Part shown: positions 44,567-54,600 of the stretch, in pieces
Position numbering within the stretch: the first letter of the stretch is position 1
Layout: the number at the start of each line of letters is the position of its first letter
Source: Rhizobium sp. RU36D
GTDB taxonomy: Bacteria; Pseudomonadota; Alphaproteobacteria; Rhizobiales; Rhizobiaceae
Length of the DNA: 64,000 bases
Reading direction: 5' to 3'
Assembly (NCBI RefSeq): GCF_900176345.1
Contig: NZ_FWXU01000023.1
Span: 30,041 to 94,040 of the forward strand
Program-made: the position numbers and the translations under genes
The notes under the pieces: model-generated
What the model was told of the DNA's origin: nothing
Database searches by the model: none
Seen by the model: only the letters and a program-made list of their open reading frames with translations

Positions 44567-45339
44567 CGATCCTCTCCCGTCACAAAAGCCGGAAAGAATG
44601 TCCGCTGGGCGGCGTTGACGAGAAGGCTGATAACCCAGCCAACGGCGCCGATCCAGATCAGGTATGCAAACATTTCCGCAGGCCGCAGCGCCTGCTGCGC
44701 CATCATGATGCCGTAGCCGAGGCCGAGCGGATTGGCGGTGATCTCCACCGTTACCGCCACGACCAAGGCATAGCCGGCGGCAAGCTTCAGCGACACGAAG
44801 AGTTGCGGCAGGATGGCGGGCAGCACGATCTTCCTGACCCGCGCCGCAAAGCCGAGCTGCAGCACGGCCGATACCTCCAACAGGCGCGGCTCCATGTCCT
44901 TCACCGCCGCGCGAGCCAGAACGACCGATGGCCAGAGCATGCCGAGCGCGACGATGACGACCTCCATCTCCGTGCCGACGCCAAGCAGCATCATCACGAC
45001 AGGGATGAGCGCCACAACCGGCACCGGCCGCAGCAGCTCGATGGTGAGATCGAGTGCGTCATCGGCAATGCGGAACAGGCCCAGCACGATGCCAAGCAGC
45101 GATCCAACGCCGACGCCGAGAAGGCAGCCGGTTGCAGCCGCCGTCAGCGTATCGACCGTCGCCCGGAGCAGCGTGCCGTCACCCATGACGGTAACGAACG
45201 CGCTGGCGATATCGATCGGGCTTGCCAGGCTGTCGCTTTCCAGCTTTGTGACGGTTGCAGCCACCTGCGCCAGGATGATGAGCACCACCGGCAGCAGCGC
45301 CGCCCGCCAACCGCTCTTGAGCACGCGCGCCGGGCTCAT
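44563..45339 (-). CDS. Nitrate/sulfonate/taurine-type ABC transporter permease (258 aa)
   Basis: Second permease of the system. TM1 is AALLPVVLIILAQVAATVTKL; the EAA loop is EVSAVLQLGFAARVRKIVLPAILPQ. The core is shared with the downstream permease (GLVLGLF-type helices, LLRPVPVVALIPVVMMLLG). It overlaps the ATPase gene by four bases. No PGP motif like that of the partner is seen, so the two are diverged paralogues rather than a recent duplication. Confidence 0.9.
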   Translation of the reverse strand: MSPARVLKSGWRAALLPVVLIILAQVAATVTKLESDSLASPIDIASAFVTVMGDGTLLRATVDTLTAAATGCLLGVGVGSLLGIVLGLFRIADDALDLTIELLRPVPVVALIPVVMMLLGVGTEMEVVIVALGMLWPSVVLARAAVKDMEPRLLEVSAVLQLGFAARVRKIVLPAILPQLFVSLKLAAGYALVVAVTVEITANPLGLGYGIMMAQQALRPAEMFAYLIWIGAVGWVISLLVNAAQRTFFPAFVTGEDR

Positions 45340-46160
45340 TGGTGGTCGTCCTTGATGAGGTCGTAGAGGTCGCGGCGCAGACGCAGGAATTCCGGATCCT
45401 CGCGGGTCAGAAGCTGGTGGCGCGGTTTTGCCAGCGATACGTCGACGATACGGCCGACCCGACCGGGATTGGGCTGCAGGCAGATGATCCGATCGCCGAG
45501 ATAGATCGCCTCCTCGAGATCGTGGGTGACGAACACCATGGTGGCGCCTGTGGTCGCCACCAGCCCGAGCACCTCGTCCTGAAGCGCCTGCCGCGTCATC
45601 GCGTCGAGCGCGCCGAAAGGCTCATCCATCAGCAGCACCTTTGGCTCCTGCGCCAGGCAGCGGGCGATCTGCAGGCGCTGCTGCATGCCGCCGGACATTT
45701 CACGCGGATATTTGCCGGCATGCTGGCCGAGGCCGATCTTTTCCAGGAGATCGCGGATGATTGCGGGGCGATCTTTCGCCGGGCAACCGCGCGCCTCAAG
45801 CGCCAGGGACACGTTTCCGGCCGCCGTGCGCCAGGGCAGCAGCGCCTTTCCATAATCCTGGAAGACGATCGCGACGGAGCGGTTCGGGCCGCCGATGACC
45901 GAGCCGTCCAGTTCGACGCTGCCGGAGGTCGGCCTGGCCAGGCCGGCGAGCATGCGTAGCAAGGTGGTCTTGCCGCAGCCAGAGGGGCCGATGACGGATA
46001 TCGTCTCGCCCGGTGCGATATCGAGGCTGATGCCACCGATGATCTGCAGCGCTCCATAGGACAGCGTGACGTCGCGGATGCGGATGCGCGGCTCGCCGGA
46101 TCGCGCAGCGGGACTGGCTGCGCTTTGCCGGGGGTGCGTGGAAAGCTGGGTTACGACCAT
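45336..46160 (-). CDS. Nitrate/sulfonate/taurine-type ABC transporter ATP-binding protein (274 aa)
   Basis: SsuB/TauB-type ATPase. Walker A is GPSGCGKTTLLRMLAG, the Q-loop is FQDYGKALLPWRT, the signature is MSGGMQQRLQIARCL, Walker B is VLLMDEPFGALD and the switch is VTHDLEEA. A GGGAGCGTGAT box precedes ATG 46160, one base after the stop of the ThDP enzyme gene. It powers the import of the substrate used by that enzyme. Confidence 0.93.
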   Translation of the reverse strand: MVVTQLSTHPRQSAASPAARSGEPRIRIRDVTLSYGALQIIGGISLDIAPGETISVIGPSGCGKTTLLRMLAGLARPTSGSVELDGSVIGGPNRSVAIVFQDYGKALLPWRTAAGNVSLALEARGCPAKDRPAIIRDLLEKIGLGQHAGKYPREMSGGMQQRLQIARCLAQEPKVLLMDEPFGALDAMTRQALQDEVLGLVATTGATMVFVTHDLEEAIYLGDRIICLQPNPGRVGRIVDVSLAKPRHQLLTREDPEFLRLRRDLYDLIKDDHQ

Positions 46161-46161
46161 A

Positions 46162-47904
46162 TCACGCTCCCTTCACCAGCGCGGCGTGAGGGCCGCCGGC
46201 ACCCTTCTGGAAACCGTAGGCATTCATTTTCGCGAAGTAGGGCATGCTCGGATGGGCCTCGAAACGGACATGGCAATCTATAACTGCCGGCAGGCCGGAG
46301 GCGATAGCGCGTTCGAGCGCGGGGCCGATCTGCTCCACCGTGGTGACGCGTTCGCCGTGGCAGCCGAAGCCGCGCGCTACGTCGGCATAGTCGATGCCTT
46401 CGAGATCCGTGCCGAACGAAAAGTCGTAGGTCTTGCGCTGCCCCATCTTGATCACGCCCCAGGAGGCATTGTTGTGGATGATGTTGATGATCGGCAGGCC
46501 ATAACGCCGCGCCGTATCCAGTTCGGCAAGCGTAAAGCCGAAGGCACCGTCGCCGCAGATGTTGAAGACCGGCCGGTCGGGATGAAGCAGCTTGAGCGCC
46601 ACGGCGTAAGGCGTTCCGAAACCGAGTTGGCACATGCCCGGCTCATGAAAGCGTGTCCGCTCGACGGTGGCCGGCGTCAGGTCGTTGCTCCAGAAAGAGG
46701 TATGCCCGCCGTCATAGGCGATCAGCGCGTCCGCCGGCAGCAGCTTTCCCAGCTCCGTGCCGAGGCGGGCGGGATGCATGATGGCCCCGGTATCCTCAGC
46801 CATGCGCTCGAGCTTGCCGCGGTAGCCGGCATAGATGCCGCGCAGCCTCTCGAGCCAGTCCGAGCGCTGCGGCATGGGGCGGCCCTTGAGGGCCACAAGA
46901 AGGTCGGCAAGCGCGCCTTTCGCATCGGCCCAGATGCCGAGGGCGTGCGGAGCATTTGCACCAAGGCTCATCGGGTCGATATTGATGTTGATGAGTTGGG
47001 CTCCGCCTTTCGCCAGTGCGCCGCCCTCGTCCCAGAGCCAGGACGAGAAGCGGCAGCCCACCGCCAGCACGACATCCGCCTCCGCAAATGCCGTGGGAAT
47101 GGCGTCGCCGCCGATGATACCGCCATGGCCGATGAAGAAGGGCGAATCCGAGGGAACCGTTCCGATGCCCATCTGGGTGGCGAGCGCGGGCGCCTTCAAT
47201 TCGGCGATGAGTTCGCGGAACAGGTCGCCGCCATTGGCCGAGACGACGCCGCCGCCTGCCACCAGAACAGGGCGTTTGGCGGACGCCAGCATCTCCGCCG
47301 CACGGGCGATCTGGGCTGCCGGCGCACGCGGGCCCTCGACCGCGCGATAGACATCCGGCGCAAGCGACAGCGCCTCTTCGTCGAAATCGAACCGGGTTGT
47401 GAAGATTTCCTGCGGCACGTCGAGATGCACAGGCCCGCGTCTGCCCGTCAGCGCCTGGCGGAATGCATCGCGAACGAGGTCTGGCAGGCGGCGGCCATCG
47501 TGGACCACGGCGCTCCATTTGGTGAGCGGCTTCAGCAGTGCGTGGGTGTCCAGGTCCATGAACATGCCGCGGTTCGGATAGGACGCGGCCTGATGGTTGT
47601 TTGACGTGATGAGCAGGAGCGGCAGGTTGTTGTTGAAGGCCGTGCCGACGCCGCTGACCAGGTTTGAAGACCCCGGCCCCATCTCGCCGAGCGCCACGCA
47701 GATGCGCCCGCTGGCGGCAGCGACGGCGGCCCCCATCAGCGGACCAGAGGCCTCGTGGCGCACGCCAAGATAGCGAATGGAGGGCTCGCGGGAAATCGCG
47801 TGGAGAAGCGGGTTCAGCTTGCCTCCTGCGATGCCGAAGACAAACGGAACGGCTTCCGGAACGAGCAAACGGGTCAGCGCCTCGGCGCCGGTCATCTGGA
47901 CCAT
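46162..47904 (-). CDS. ThDP-dependent 2-oxoacid decarboxylase, benzoylformate decarboxylase/acetolactate synthase family (580 aa)
   Basis: Three ThDP-enzyme domains are complete: the pyrimidine domain with catalytic E51 (VRHEASGPLMGAA), the central domain (AKRPVLVAGGGVVSANGG) and the ThDP/Mg domain with GDGAFGFTLAELDTARR (G451-G453) ending in HNN (N478/N479). The paired aldehyde dehydrogenase and aromatic genes favour decarboxylation of an aryl 2-oxoacid to an aldehyde over acetolactate synthesis. The start is ATG 47904 behind AGGTGACATC; an upstream extension overlaps the binding-protein gene. Substrate is inferred, not proven; oxalyl-CoA decarboxylase or a sulfoacetaldehyde-type enzyme are alternatives. 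Confidence 0.85.
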   Translation of the reverse strand: MVQMTGAEALTRLLVPEAVPFVFGIAGGKLNPLLHAISREPSIRYLGVRHEASGPLMGAAVAAASGRICVALGEMGPGSSNLVSGVGTAFNNNLPLLLITSNNHQAASYPNRGMFMDLDTHALLKPLTKWSAVVHDGRRLPDLVRDAFRQALTGRRGPVHLDVPQEIFTTRFDFDEEALSLAPDVYRAVEGPRAPAAQIARAAEMLASAKRPVLVAGGGVVSANGGDLFRELIAELKAPALATQMGIGTVPSDSPFFIGHGGIIGGDAIPTAFAEADVVLAVGCRFSSWLWDEGGALAKGGAQLININIDPMSLGANAPHALGIWADAKGALADLLVALKGRPMPQRSDWLERLRGIYAGYRGKLERMAEDTGAIMHPARLGTELGKLLPADALIAYDGGHTSFWSNDLTPATVERTRFHEPGMCQLGFGTPYAVALKLLHPDRPVFNICGDGAFGFTLAELDTARRYGLPIINIIHNNASWGVIKMGQRKTYDFSFGTDLEGIDYADVARGFGCHGERVTTVEQIGPALERAIASGLPAVIDCHVRFEAHPSMPYFAKMNAYGFQKGAGGPHAALVKGA

Positions 47905-47932
47905 GATGTCACCTGTAGAAAACGGGGAGCGT

Positions 47933-47963
47933 GGCCGGGGAACATCACGGGTGTACCCCGGCC
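47933..47963. other. Stem-loop between binding-protein and ThDP enzyme genes
   Basis: GGCCGGGG (47933-47940) pairs with CCCCGGCC (47956-47963) around a 15-base loop, 18 bases past the binding-protein stop on the transcribed strand. It has no U-tract and resembles the stem at 23348-23385, so it likely protects the abundant binding-protein message. Confidence 0.5.
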
Positions 47964-47981
47964 TGAAGTAGGACTGCCGGC

Positions 47982-48923
47982 TCAGGGCGCGATCAGTCCG
48001 GCGGTATCGATCTTGCCGGTCAGCATGCCGCCTTCGCGCATGGCCTTGTCGAAATAGTCGAGGGCAGCCTGGGTCGGTACGGTCTTGCATTCCGGCAGTT
48101 CGATCTTGTTCAGGACCTCCACCGGCAGGCGGGTATATTTGGAGACGATCGCGCGGGTCTTGTCCTGGTTGGCTGCCACATAGTCCGCCGCCTGGGCGAA
48201 GGCCGCACGGAAGGACTTGATTGTGTCGGCATTCTCCTTGGCCCAGTCGCGGGTGGCGACAAACGTCGTATAGGGAAGGTCTGCCGGGATTTCCGACATG
48301 TAGTTGAAGGCCACCTTGCCGTTGGACTGACCGACAGCGCGACCCAGGGACGGCTCGCCGGCGATGACCGCATCGATCGTGCCGCCCTTCAGGACGTCGG
48401 CCGTGTTGGGGATCGGCACCTCGATGAAGGTAATGCCCTTTTCGTCTACGTTCTTCTGCTTCAGCCACTGGCGGAAGAGAATATCCAGCGTGCCGCCGAT
48501 GCTCGGCGTGCCGACCTTCTTGCCGATGAGATCCTCGGGTTTGCTGATCTCGACGCCGCCGCGCACGGCGAGCCCGACATTCCTCGCGGTGCGCGGAGCA
48601 CTCACGCCGCAATTGGCGACCACGACGAGATCGATCCCGCTATCGACCGCCTGCAGCAGCACGGTCGGCGACACCGCGACGATCTGATGCGAACCGGCCA
48701 CCAGCGACGCCACCAGCGTCTGGTTGGAGCCGGTCGGCAGGAATTCGACATTGAGGCCGTTCTTTTCGAACATGCCCTCGTCCTTCGCCACGAAGGCGGC
48801 TTCCACCTCCGCGATCGGCGGCGTGCCGATGGCGATCTTTGTCTGTGCCCAGGACGGGCCCGCACTGGCCATGACACCACCGGCCATGACGACGCCGGCG
48901 ATGAGAATTGCGCGTTTGAGCAT
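47982..48923 (-). CDS. ABC transporter substrate-binding protein, SsuA/NMT1 family (313 aa)
   Basis: Periplasmic receptor. The signal peptide is residues 1-26 (LIAGVVMAGGVMASAGPSWA), followed by an NMT1-type fold: KIAIGTPPIAEVEAAFVAKDEGMFEKNGL, LVAGSHQIVAVSPTVLLQAVD, GKKVGTPSIGGTLDILFRQWL. ATG 48923 follows AGGGAGGTATGA. It is the first gene of the operon and divergent from the LysR gene; the ligand is presumably the anionic aromatic acid that the ThDP enzyme decarboxylates. Confidence 0.9.
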   Translation of the reverse strand: MLKRAILIAGVVMAGGVMASAGPSWAQTKIAIGTPPIAEVEAAFVAKDEGMFEKNGLNVEFLPTGSNQTLVASLVAGSHQIVAVSPTVLLQAVDSGIDLVVVANCGVSAPRTARNVGLAVRGGVEISKPEDLIGKKVGTPSIGGTLDILFRQWLKQKNVDEKGITFIEVPIPNTADVLKGGTIDAVIAGEPSLGRAVGQSNGKVAFNYMSEIPADLPYTTFVATRDWAKENADTIKSFRAAFAQAADYVAANQDKTRAIVSKYTRLPVEVLNKIELPECKTVPTQAALDYFDKAMREGGMLTGKIDTAGLIAP

Positions 48924-49010
48924 TCATACCTCCCTTTGATGTGGGGCTCCTCAACCCCCAGCGACTATTCCAACTGCGGACCCTTTCATCAATAGACAGG
49001 ATGACAGTTC

Positions 49011-49034
49011 AGATATAACCTCCAGGGCATATCT
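49011..49034. promoter_or_regulatory. AGATAT-N12-ATATCT dyad, LysR-type box
   Basis: Perfect 6-bp arms (49011-49016 and 49029-49034) with the T-N11-A core expected of LysR sites, 23 bases before the LysR start and 87 bases upstream of the divergent binding-protein gene. Position suggests autorepression together with activation of the operon. Confidence 0.6.
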
Positions 49035-49057
49035 CAGCGGCAGCGGGAGGCGATGCG

Positions 49058-49975
49058 ATGAACCTGCGGAAGTGGGAATATTTCCTGAAGGCCGCCGAAT
49101 TCGGCAATCTTTCGCGGGTCGCCGAAAAGCTTGACATCTCGCAGCCGGCGCTGAGCCGGCAGATTTCCGCGCTGGAGCAGGAGATCGGCACGGCTTTGTT
49201 CCACCGCACCGGCCGCGGCCTGACGCTGACGCCCGCCGGCGAGATCTTCCGCGTCAGGGCAGAGGCGATCATGGAAGAAATCGAGCGGGTTCCGGAAGAG
49301 GTCATGCATGCCGCCGACACCCCGGCCGGCCGGCTTGCCTTCGGCGCGCCGCCCTTCATGGGACGCGTGCTGACCGGCGAGTTGGTGGCGAGCTATGTCG
49401 AGGCATTTCCCCATGTGCGGCTTCGCGTGCGCGGCGCCCATTCCTTCCAGCTACGCGAGGCGATCTTCTTCCGCGACATCGATATCGGCATCCTGGCAGC
49501 CCCATTGACGGAACCGGACCTGCATACCGAACCCCTGCTGCAGGAACAGCTCTACCTGGTCGGTCCGGCCGGCAGCGACCTTTCGCCCGAGCGTCCGCTG
49601 ACCCTCGACATGGTGGCCGACCGGCCGCTGATCCTGACGCCACGCCCCGACGGCCTGCGGACGCTGATCGAAACGGAATTCGCGCGCATCGGCCGCCGTG
49701 TCAGGGTCGCGGTGGAGACGGAGTATGCGCCGATGGATGATCTTATCCGCCGCAGGGTGGGCTTCACGATCATGCCCTTCTGCGGAATGGTCAATTCACC
49801 GCTGACCGAACTCGCCTGGGCGCCGATCGAGGGGCTTTCCGTCACCTGGCTGATCGCGCTGCTGCAAAATTCCGAGCGATCGCTGGCAGCCCGGCGTTTC
49901 GTGGACATGTTGCTTGCCGCGACCAGGGAGAACATCAGGTCCGGCCGCTGGCAGGCAACCTATCTCGGGAAATAG
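49058..49975 (+). CDS. LysR-family transcriptional regulator (305 aa)
   Basis: N-terminal winged HTH (residues 1-60): WEYFLKAAEFGNLSRVAEKLDISQPALSRQISALEQEIGTALFHR, followed by a periplasmic-binding-type effector domain (about 90-290). GGGAGG is seven bases ahead of ATG 49058. It is divergent from the binding-protein/ThDP decarboxylase operon and probably activates it in the presence of the transported acid or a metabolite. It resembles the CynR/CbbR-like group where short HTH spacing is normal. Confidence 0.92.
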   Translation: MNLRKWEYFLKAAEFGNLSRVAEKLDISQPALSRQISALEQEIGTALFHRTGRGLTLTPAGEIFRVRAEAIMEEIERVPEEVMHAADTPAGRLAFGAPPFMGRVLTGELVASYVEAFPHVRLRVRGAHSFQLREAIFFRDIDIGILAAPLTEPDLHTEPLLQEQLYLVGPAGSDLSPERPLTLDMVADRPLILTPRPDGLRTLIETEFARIGRRVRVAVETEYAPMDDLIRRRVGFTIMPFCGMVNSPLTELAWAPIEGLSVTWLIALLQNSERSLAARRFVDMLLAATRENIRSGRWQATYLGK

Positions 49976-50037
49976 CATCACGCGCGGCCCGCAGCCCGAC
50001 CCACTCGCCGACCAAACGAGGCCAGGTGCGAAAGGCT

Positions 50038-50850
50038 CTATCCCTTGCCGAACCCGAAGGTCTTGCGAAGGCTGCCATCAACGGCCTTGGCCGGCATGAA
50101 GCGCCGGAGCCGGCTCAGCAGCGTCGCCTGGCTTCCAACGGGTTGGCGCATCTTGTAGGGTCCTTCGATGGCAGCCAGAATCTTGTCCGCGACAATTGTC
50201 GGTGACGGAGCCGATTTGATCTGCGCGAGAACGGTTTTCGTGGTCGCCTCGGCCTGCCGCGCGTACACCCCGAGAGGCGCTTCAGTCGTGGCCGCATTCA
50301 CATCCAGGTTGGTGTTGGTGAAGGTCGGTTCGACGAGAACCACGCGGATGTTGAAGTCACGGATCTCGTGATCCAGGGATTCGGACAATCCCTCGATGGC
50401 GTGCTTGCTGCTCGCGTAAAGCCCCATGAAGGGGGCCGGCAGGAAGCCAAGGACAGAGCTGATGTTGATGATCAGGCCGTTCCGGGCGTTTCGCATGCCC
50501 GGCAGGACAGCCCGGATCATGCGCAGCGGGCCGAACACATTCACGTCGAACAGTTTCGCGGCCTCGGTCACCGAGGTGTTTTCCACTGGCCCGACCAGCG
50601 AGACACCGGCATTGTTGACAAGCACGTCGATCCTGCCGGTCTCAGCCAGCACCCATGCGATGAAACTTGCAACGGACTCGTCGCTGGTGACATCAAGTGC
50701 TCCAAATGTCACGCCGGCGATCGGCTTGGCCCGGCTGGGGTCGCGCGCACCGCCGTAGACCCGGTACCCCTTCTGGCCGAGTAGACGGGCGGTTGCCTCG
50801 CCAATCCCCGACGACGCGCCTGTAATCACGACTACTTTCTGCTGGGCCAT
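50038..50850 (-). CDS. Short-chain dehydrogenase/reductase (270 aa)
   Basis: Classical SDR with nucleotide motif TGASSGIGEATARLLG (residues 10-25), NNAG (VDVLVNNAGVS), the catalytic Ser (INISSVLGF), and Y-x3-K in LYASSKHAIEGL. AGGAGGCCATC precedes ATG 50850. The basic tail ends in a hydrophobic-poor KTFGFGKG. It could be a ketoreductase or a retinol/steroid-type SDR. Its promoter region carries the same operator-like sequence as the TetR/RND pump region, so it may belong to that regulon. Confidence 0.9.
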   Translation of the reverse strand: MAQQKVVVITGASSGIGEATARLLGQKGYRVYGGARDPSRAKPIAGVTFGALDVTSDESVASFIAWVLAETGRIDVLVNNAGVSLVGPVENTSVTEAAKLFDVNVFGPLRMIRAVLPGMRNARNGLIINISSVLGFLPAPFMGLYASSKHAIEGLSESLDHEIRDFNIRVVLVEPTFTNTNLDVNAATTEAPLGVYARQAEATTKTVLAQIKSAPSPTIVADKILAAIEGPYKMRQPVGSQATLLSRLRRFMPAKAVDGSLRKTFGFGKG

Positions 50851-50919
50851 GATGGCCTCCTCTATTCTTCTTCGCCTCTGTCGATCGGCGACGACGCTGG
50901 TGCCTCGACGAATTCTTCA

Positions 50920-50958
50920 TTAGATTTATATTGACATCTAACGATGAATTAGATGTCA
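50920..50958. promoter_or_regulatory. Operator with 10-bp perfect dyad, shared with tetR region
   Basis: TGACATCTAA (50932-50941) and TTAGATGTCA (50949-50958) are perfect arms with a 7-base spacer; a further TTAGAT lies at 50920. The downstream part, TAGATGTCA...GAAAT-TAAAAGG, recurs at 55969-55993 in front of the tetR gene. It sits 70 bases before the SDR start and 150 bases before the thioesterase start. Confidence 0.65.
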
Positions 50959-51107
50959 TTCGAAATATAAAAGGTCAAGGGGCGTCGCGGCATCGTGGTT
51001 AAATTTCCCGCATCTCACCGTGAGGCCATCTGGAGAGCCGCATTGCGGCTGGTCGAATGCGGCTGCGCCAACCTCCCATTCAGCAGCAAACGCAAGGAGC
51101 GACGGAT

Positions 51108-51593
51108 ATGAATGAAAGCACAACTGCATCGGCGGCAAACAGCCAGAGACCAAACCTGGAGGAGCTCCCGGGCCTGGAATTTGTGACCTTGCTTGCCGAG
51201 GGACGGCTACCGCGCCCGCCCATGGCCGAGCTTCTCCCGTTCACGCTCCTGCCCCCGGAAGCGGGTGTCGTCACACTCAAGGCCTTTCCCGAAAGCCGGT
51301 TCCTGAACACGCTGCGCACCGTCCACGGGGGCTGGAGCATGACGATGCTCGACACGGCCATGGCGCTTGCCGCACACAGCGTTCTGGAAGCCGGGCAGTG
51401 GTGCCCCACACACGAGACCTCCGTGAAATTCGTTCGGCCAATCCTGGCAGACAGCGGCGAGTTGACGATCGTGGGCAAGATCATCTCTCGCAGCCGAACG
51501 GTCATCACGCTGGATGGCAGGATTGAATCGGCGGATGGCAAGCTGCACGCCCACGGCACATCCACCTGTCTGGTTCAGGCGATGAAGGCCTGA
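51108..51593 (+). CDS. PaaI-type hotdog thioesterase (161 aa)
   Basis: Single hotdog domain of the 4HBT/PaaI group. It has the motif FLNTLRTVHGGWSMTMLDTAMALAA, where HGG and the following Asp/Glu region form the active site, and a conserved HETSVKFVRPI strand. It hydrolyses acyl- or aryl-CoA thioesters. AAGGAG is eight bases before ATG 51108; a 17-codon extension upstream is discarded. It is divergent from the SDR gene and lies beside the shared operator. The C-terminal CLV motif ends a normal-length family member. Confidence 0.88.
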   Translation: MNESTTASAANSQRPNLEELPGLEFVTLLAEGRLPRPPMAELLPFTLLPPEAGVVTLKAFPESRFLNTLRTVHGGWSMTMLDTAMALAAHSVLEAGQWCPTHETSVKFVRPILADSGELTIVGKIISRSRTVITLDGRIESADGKLHAHGTSTCLVQAMKA

Positions 51594-51681
51594 GCCTTTG
51601 CCTTCGTTTGCTCCCCAGGGTCACGCGCGTGCCATGTCATGTTGAATGATCAACCGACATGGCCGCGACCTGTTGCTGATA

Positions 51682-54600
51682 TCACTCAGCCGCAAGCGCC
51701 AATGCGGGTGTTTCCGGCTGCTCGTCATGCTGATGCTCAGCCTCCTGCCTGGGAGGCTTGATCCGGAACCATGTCGCATAAAGTGCAGGCAGGAACAGCA
51801 GGATCATCACCGTCCCGACAGCCGTGCCACCGATCAGCGTGTAGGCCATCGACCCCCAGAAGACGGAATGCGTGAGCGGAATGAACGCCAGCACCGCCGC
51901 AAGGGCCGTCAGGATGACGGGCCGTGTTCGCTGCACTGTCGCCTCGATGACGGCATGGTAGTCGTCCAACCCCGCCGCCTGGTTTTCCTTGATCTGCTCT
52001 GTCAGGATCAGCGTGTTGCGCATCAAAATCCCGGCGAGACCGATCAGGCCGAGAATGGCATTGAAACCGAATGGCTGATTGAAGATGAGCAGGACCGGAA
52101 CGACGCCGGCCAGCCCAAGCGGACCGGTCAGCATCACCATCGTCATCGTCGACAGGCTGCGGACCTGCAGAATAATGACGATCAGCATCGCGGCGATCAT
52201 CACGGGGAAGACCTGAACCAGCGCGACATTCGCCTTCAGGGATTCCTCGATATTGCCGCCCATCTCGATGCGGTATCCCACCGGCAGCGACGCGATGAGC
52301 GGTTGCAGGGCCTGCATGACCTGCATCGAGACTTCCGGCGGCTGGGTTGCCTCGTTGATGTCAGAGCGGACCGTGATGACCGGCGTCCGGTCGCGCCGCT
52401 TCATGACAGGTTCTTCGAAGCGCACTTCGGCATGGCCGATCTGGTCCAGCGGCACGGCGCGTCCTTCCCTGCCAATCAAAGAGAAGTTCGCCAACTTCGC
52501 CGGGTCGAGGCGTGTATCGCCACCGCTTCGCGCGACGACGGCAACATTGCGGATATCCTCGCGGACCTGGGTGATCGGCACGCCCGTCAGCAGCAGTTGA
52601 AGCTGCTGCCCGGCCTCGGCCGGGGACAGGCCGATCAGATTGAGCCGTTCCTGATCCGGCACGAAACGCAGGACCGGTGTGCGATTGCCCCAGTCACGAT
52701 TGGCGTTGCGCACGTCCGGAACGGTCTGCATCAGAGACATCGCCTGCTCGGAGATTTCGTAGAGCTTTTCGGGATCAGGCCCCATGATTCGAAACTCGAC
52801 CGGGAAGGGCGTGAAGGGTCCGAAGACGAGCTGTGTGACGCGAACGAAGGCTTCGGGAGCCAGCCCAGCCGAAACAGCTTCGCGCAGCCGTTCCTTCAGC
52901 GCTTCGCGCGCTTCAGCATTGGGGGTCAGCACGACGAGTTTCGCAAATGCCGGATCCGGCAGTTCGGGCGACATGGCAAAGAAGAAGCGCGGTGCGCCCT
53001 GCCCGACATAGCTGGTGACGATCTTCGTCTCCGGCTGCTTCTGCAGCCAATCCTCGAGCTTTGCGACCGTGTCGGTCGTCGTCTTGATGCTCGTTCCCTC
53101 CGGGAGACGGACTTCGACAAGCACCTCCGGGCGGTCAGATGTCGGGAAGAACTGCTGCTTAACCGAGCCCATGCCGACCACGGATGCCCCCATCATCAAT
53201 ACAACGACGGCGCAGGTCATGAACTTGTGGCGGACCACGAAAGCGATCACACCACGCAGCCTGCGATAGTTGGGCGTGTTGTAGATGGCGTGATGTCCGC
53301 CTTGCACGGGCTTGATGTTCGGCAGCATCTTGACGCCCAGATAGGGGGTGAAGATGACCGCCACGAGCCAGGAGACGATCAGGGCGAAACCGACGATCCA
53401 GAAGATGTTGCCGGCATATTCGCCAGCCGCCGAGCGCGCGAAGCCGACCGGCATCAGGCCGATGATCGTGACGAGCGTGCCCGACAACATCGGCGCCGCC
53501 GTATGGCTCCAGGCATAGGCAGCCGCCTTGATGCGGTCCATGCCCTCTTCCATTTTGACGACCATCACTTCGATGGCAATGATCGCATCATCGACGAGCA
53601 GACCCAGCGCCAGGATCAGCGCGCCGAGCGTGATGCGGTCGAAGAACCGTCCGGTATCCAGCATGATGATGAACACCACACCGAGGGTGAGAGGCACCGC
53701 AAGCGCCACGACAATGCCGACGCGCCAGCCGAGGCTGACAAGACTGACGAACAGCACGACGCCAAGCGCCATCGCGAATTTCAGCATGAACTCGCCGACG
53801 GCTTCCTGAATGTTGACCGCCTGGTCGCTGACTTTCGCAAGGGTGATGCCGAGCGGCAGCGCCTCAGCAATCTGCGAGGAGCGTTGTTCCAGGGCCTTGC
53901 CCAGATCCAGGCCATTCCAGCCCTGCTGCATGACAACGCCCAGCATGATGGCCGGCTCGCCATTGTGCCTTATGATAAAGGTTTCCGGATCCTGATAGCC
54001 CCTTCGAACCTCGGCGAAGTCGGAGAGCTTGATGGTGCGGCCATTGGCGACAACAGGCGTATCGGCAACGGCCTGAACGCTGTCATAGGCGCCATCGAAG
54101 CGCATGAAGACTTGCGGGCCGCGGGTATCGATCGTGCCCGCCGCGGTCACGGTGTTGCGGCGCTGCAGCGCGGCCGCGACATCCTGCGGAGAAATGCCGA
54201 GCGTTGCGAGCTTCGGATAGGAGAATTCCACGAAGATCTGCTCCGGCTGCTCGCCGAGAATATTGATCTTCTTGACGCCGGGCACATGCAGCAGGTCCTG
54301 ACGGATCGTCTCGGCCTGGCGAACAAGCTCGCGCTTCGGCATGCCCTGTGCCTTCAGCGCATAGAGCGCAAAACTCACATCGGAATATTCGTCGTTGACG
54401 AAGGGGCCAAGCACGCCCTGAGGGAGATTTCGCGCCTCGTCCCCGAGCTTCTTTCGCGCCTGATAGAACTCGTCCTCCACCACGGAAGGCGGCGTGTTGT
54501 CCTTCAGCGTCACCGTCATATAGGCGAAGCCCGGGCGCGTGGTGGTCTCCACGCGATCATACCAGGTCAGTTCCTGAATGCGCTTCTCCAGCGGCTCCGC

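Noticed and set aside
45336..48923. Reading the SsuABC-type genes as a sulfonate system
   Set aside because: The binding-protein family is shared by many anions. The aldehyde dehydrogenase and ThDP enzyme favour an aromatic acid, and no sulfonate monooxygenase is present.
50956..51153. Small minus-strand frame (65 codons) between the SDR and thioesterase genes
   Set aside because: Overlaps the thioesterase start and the operator and has no ribosome-binding site or recognisable motif.
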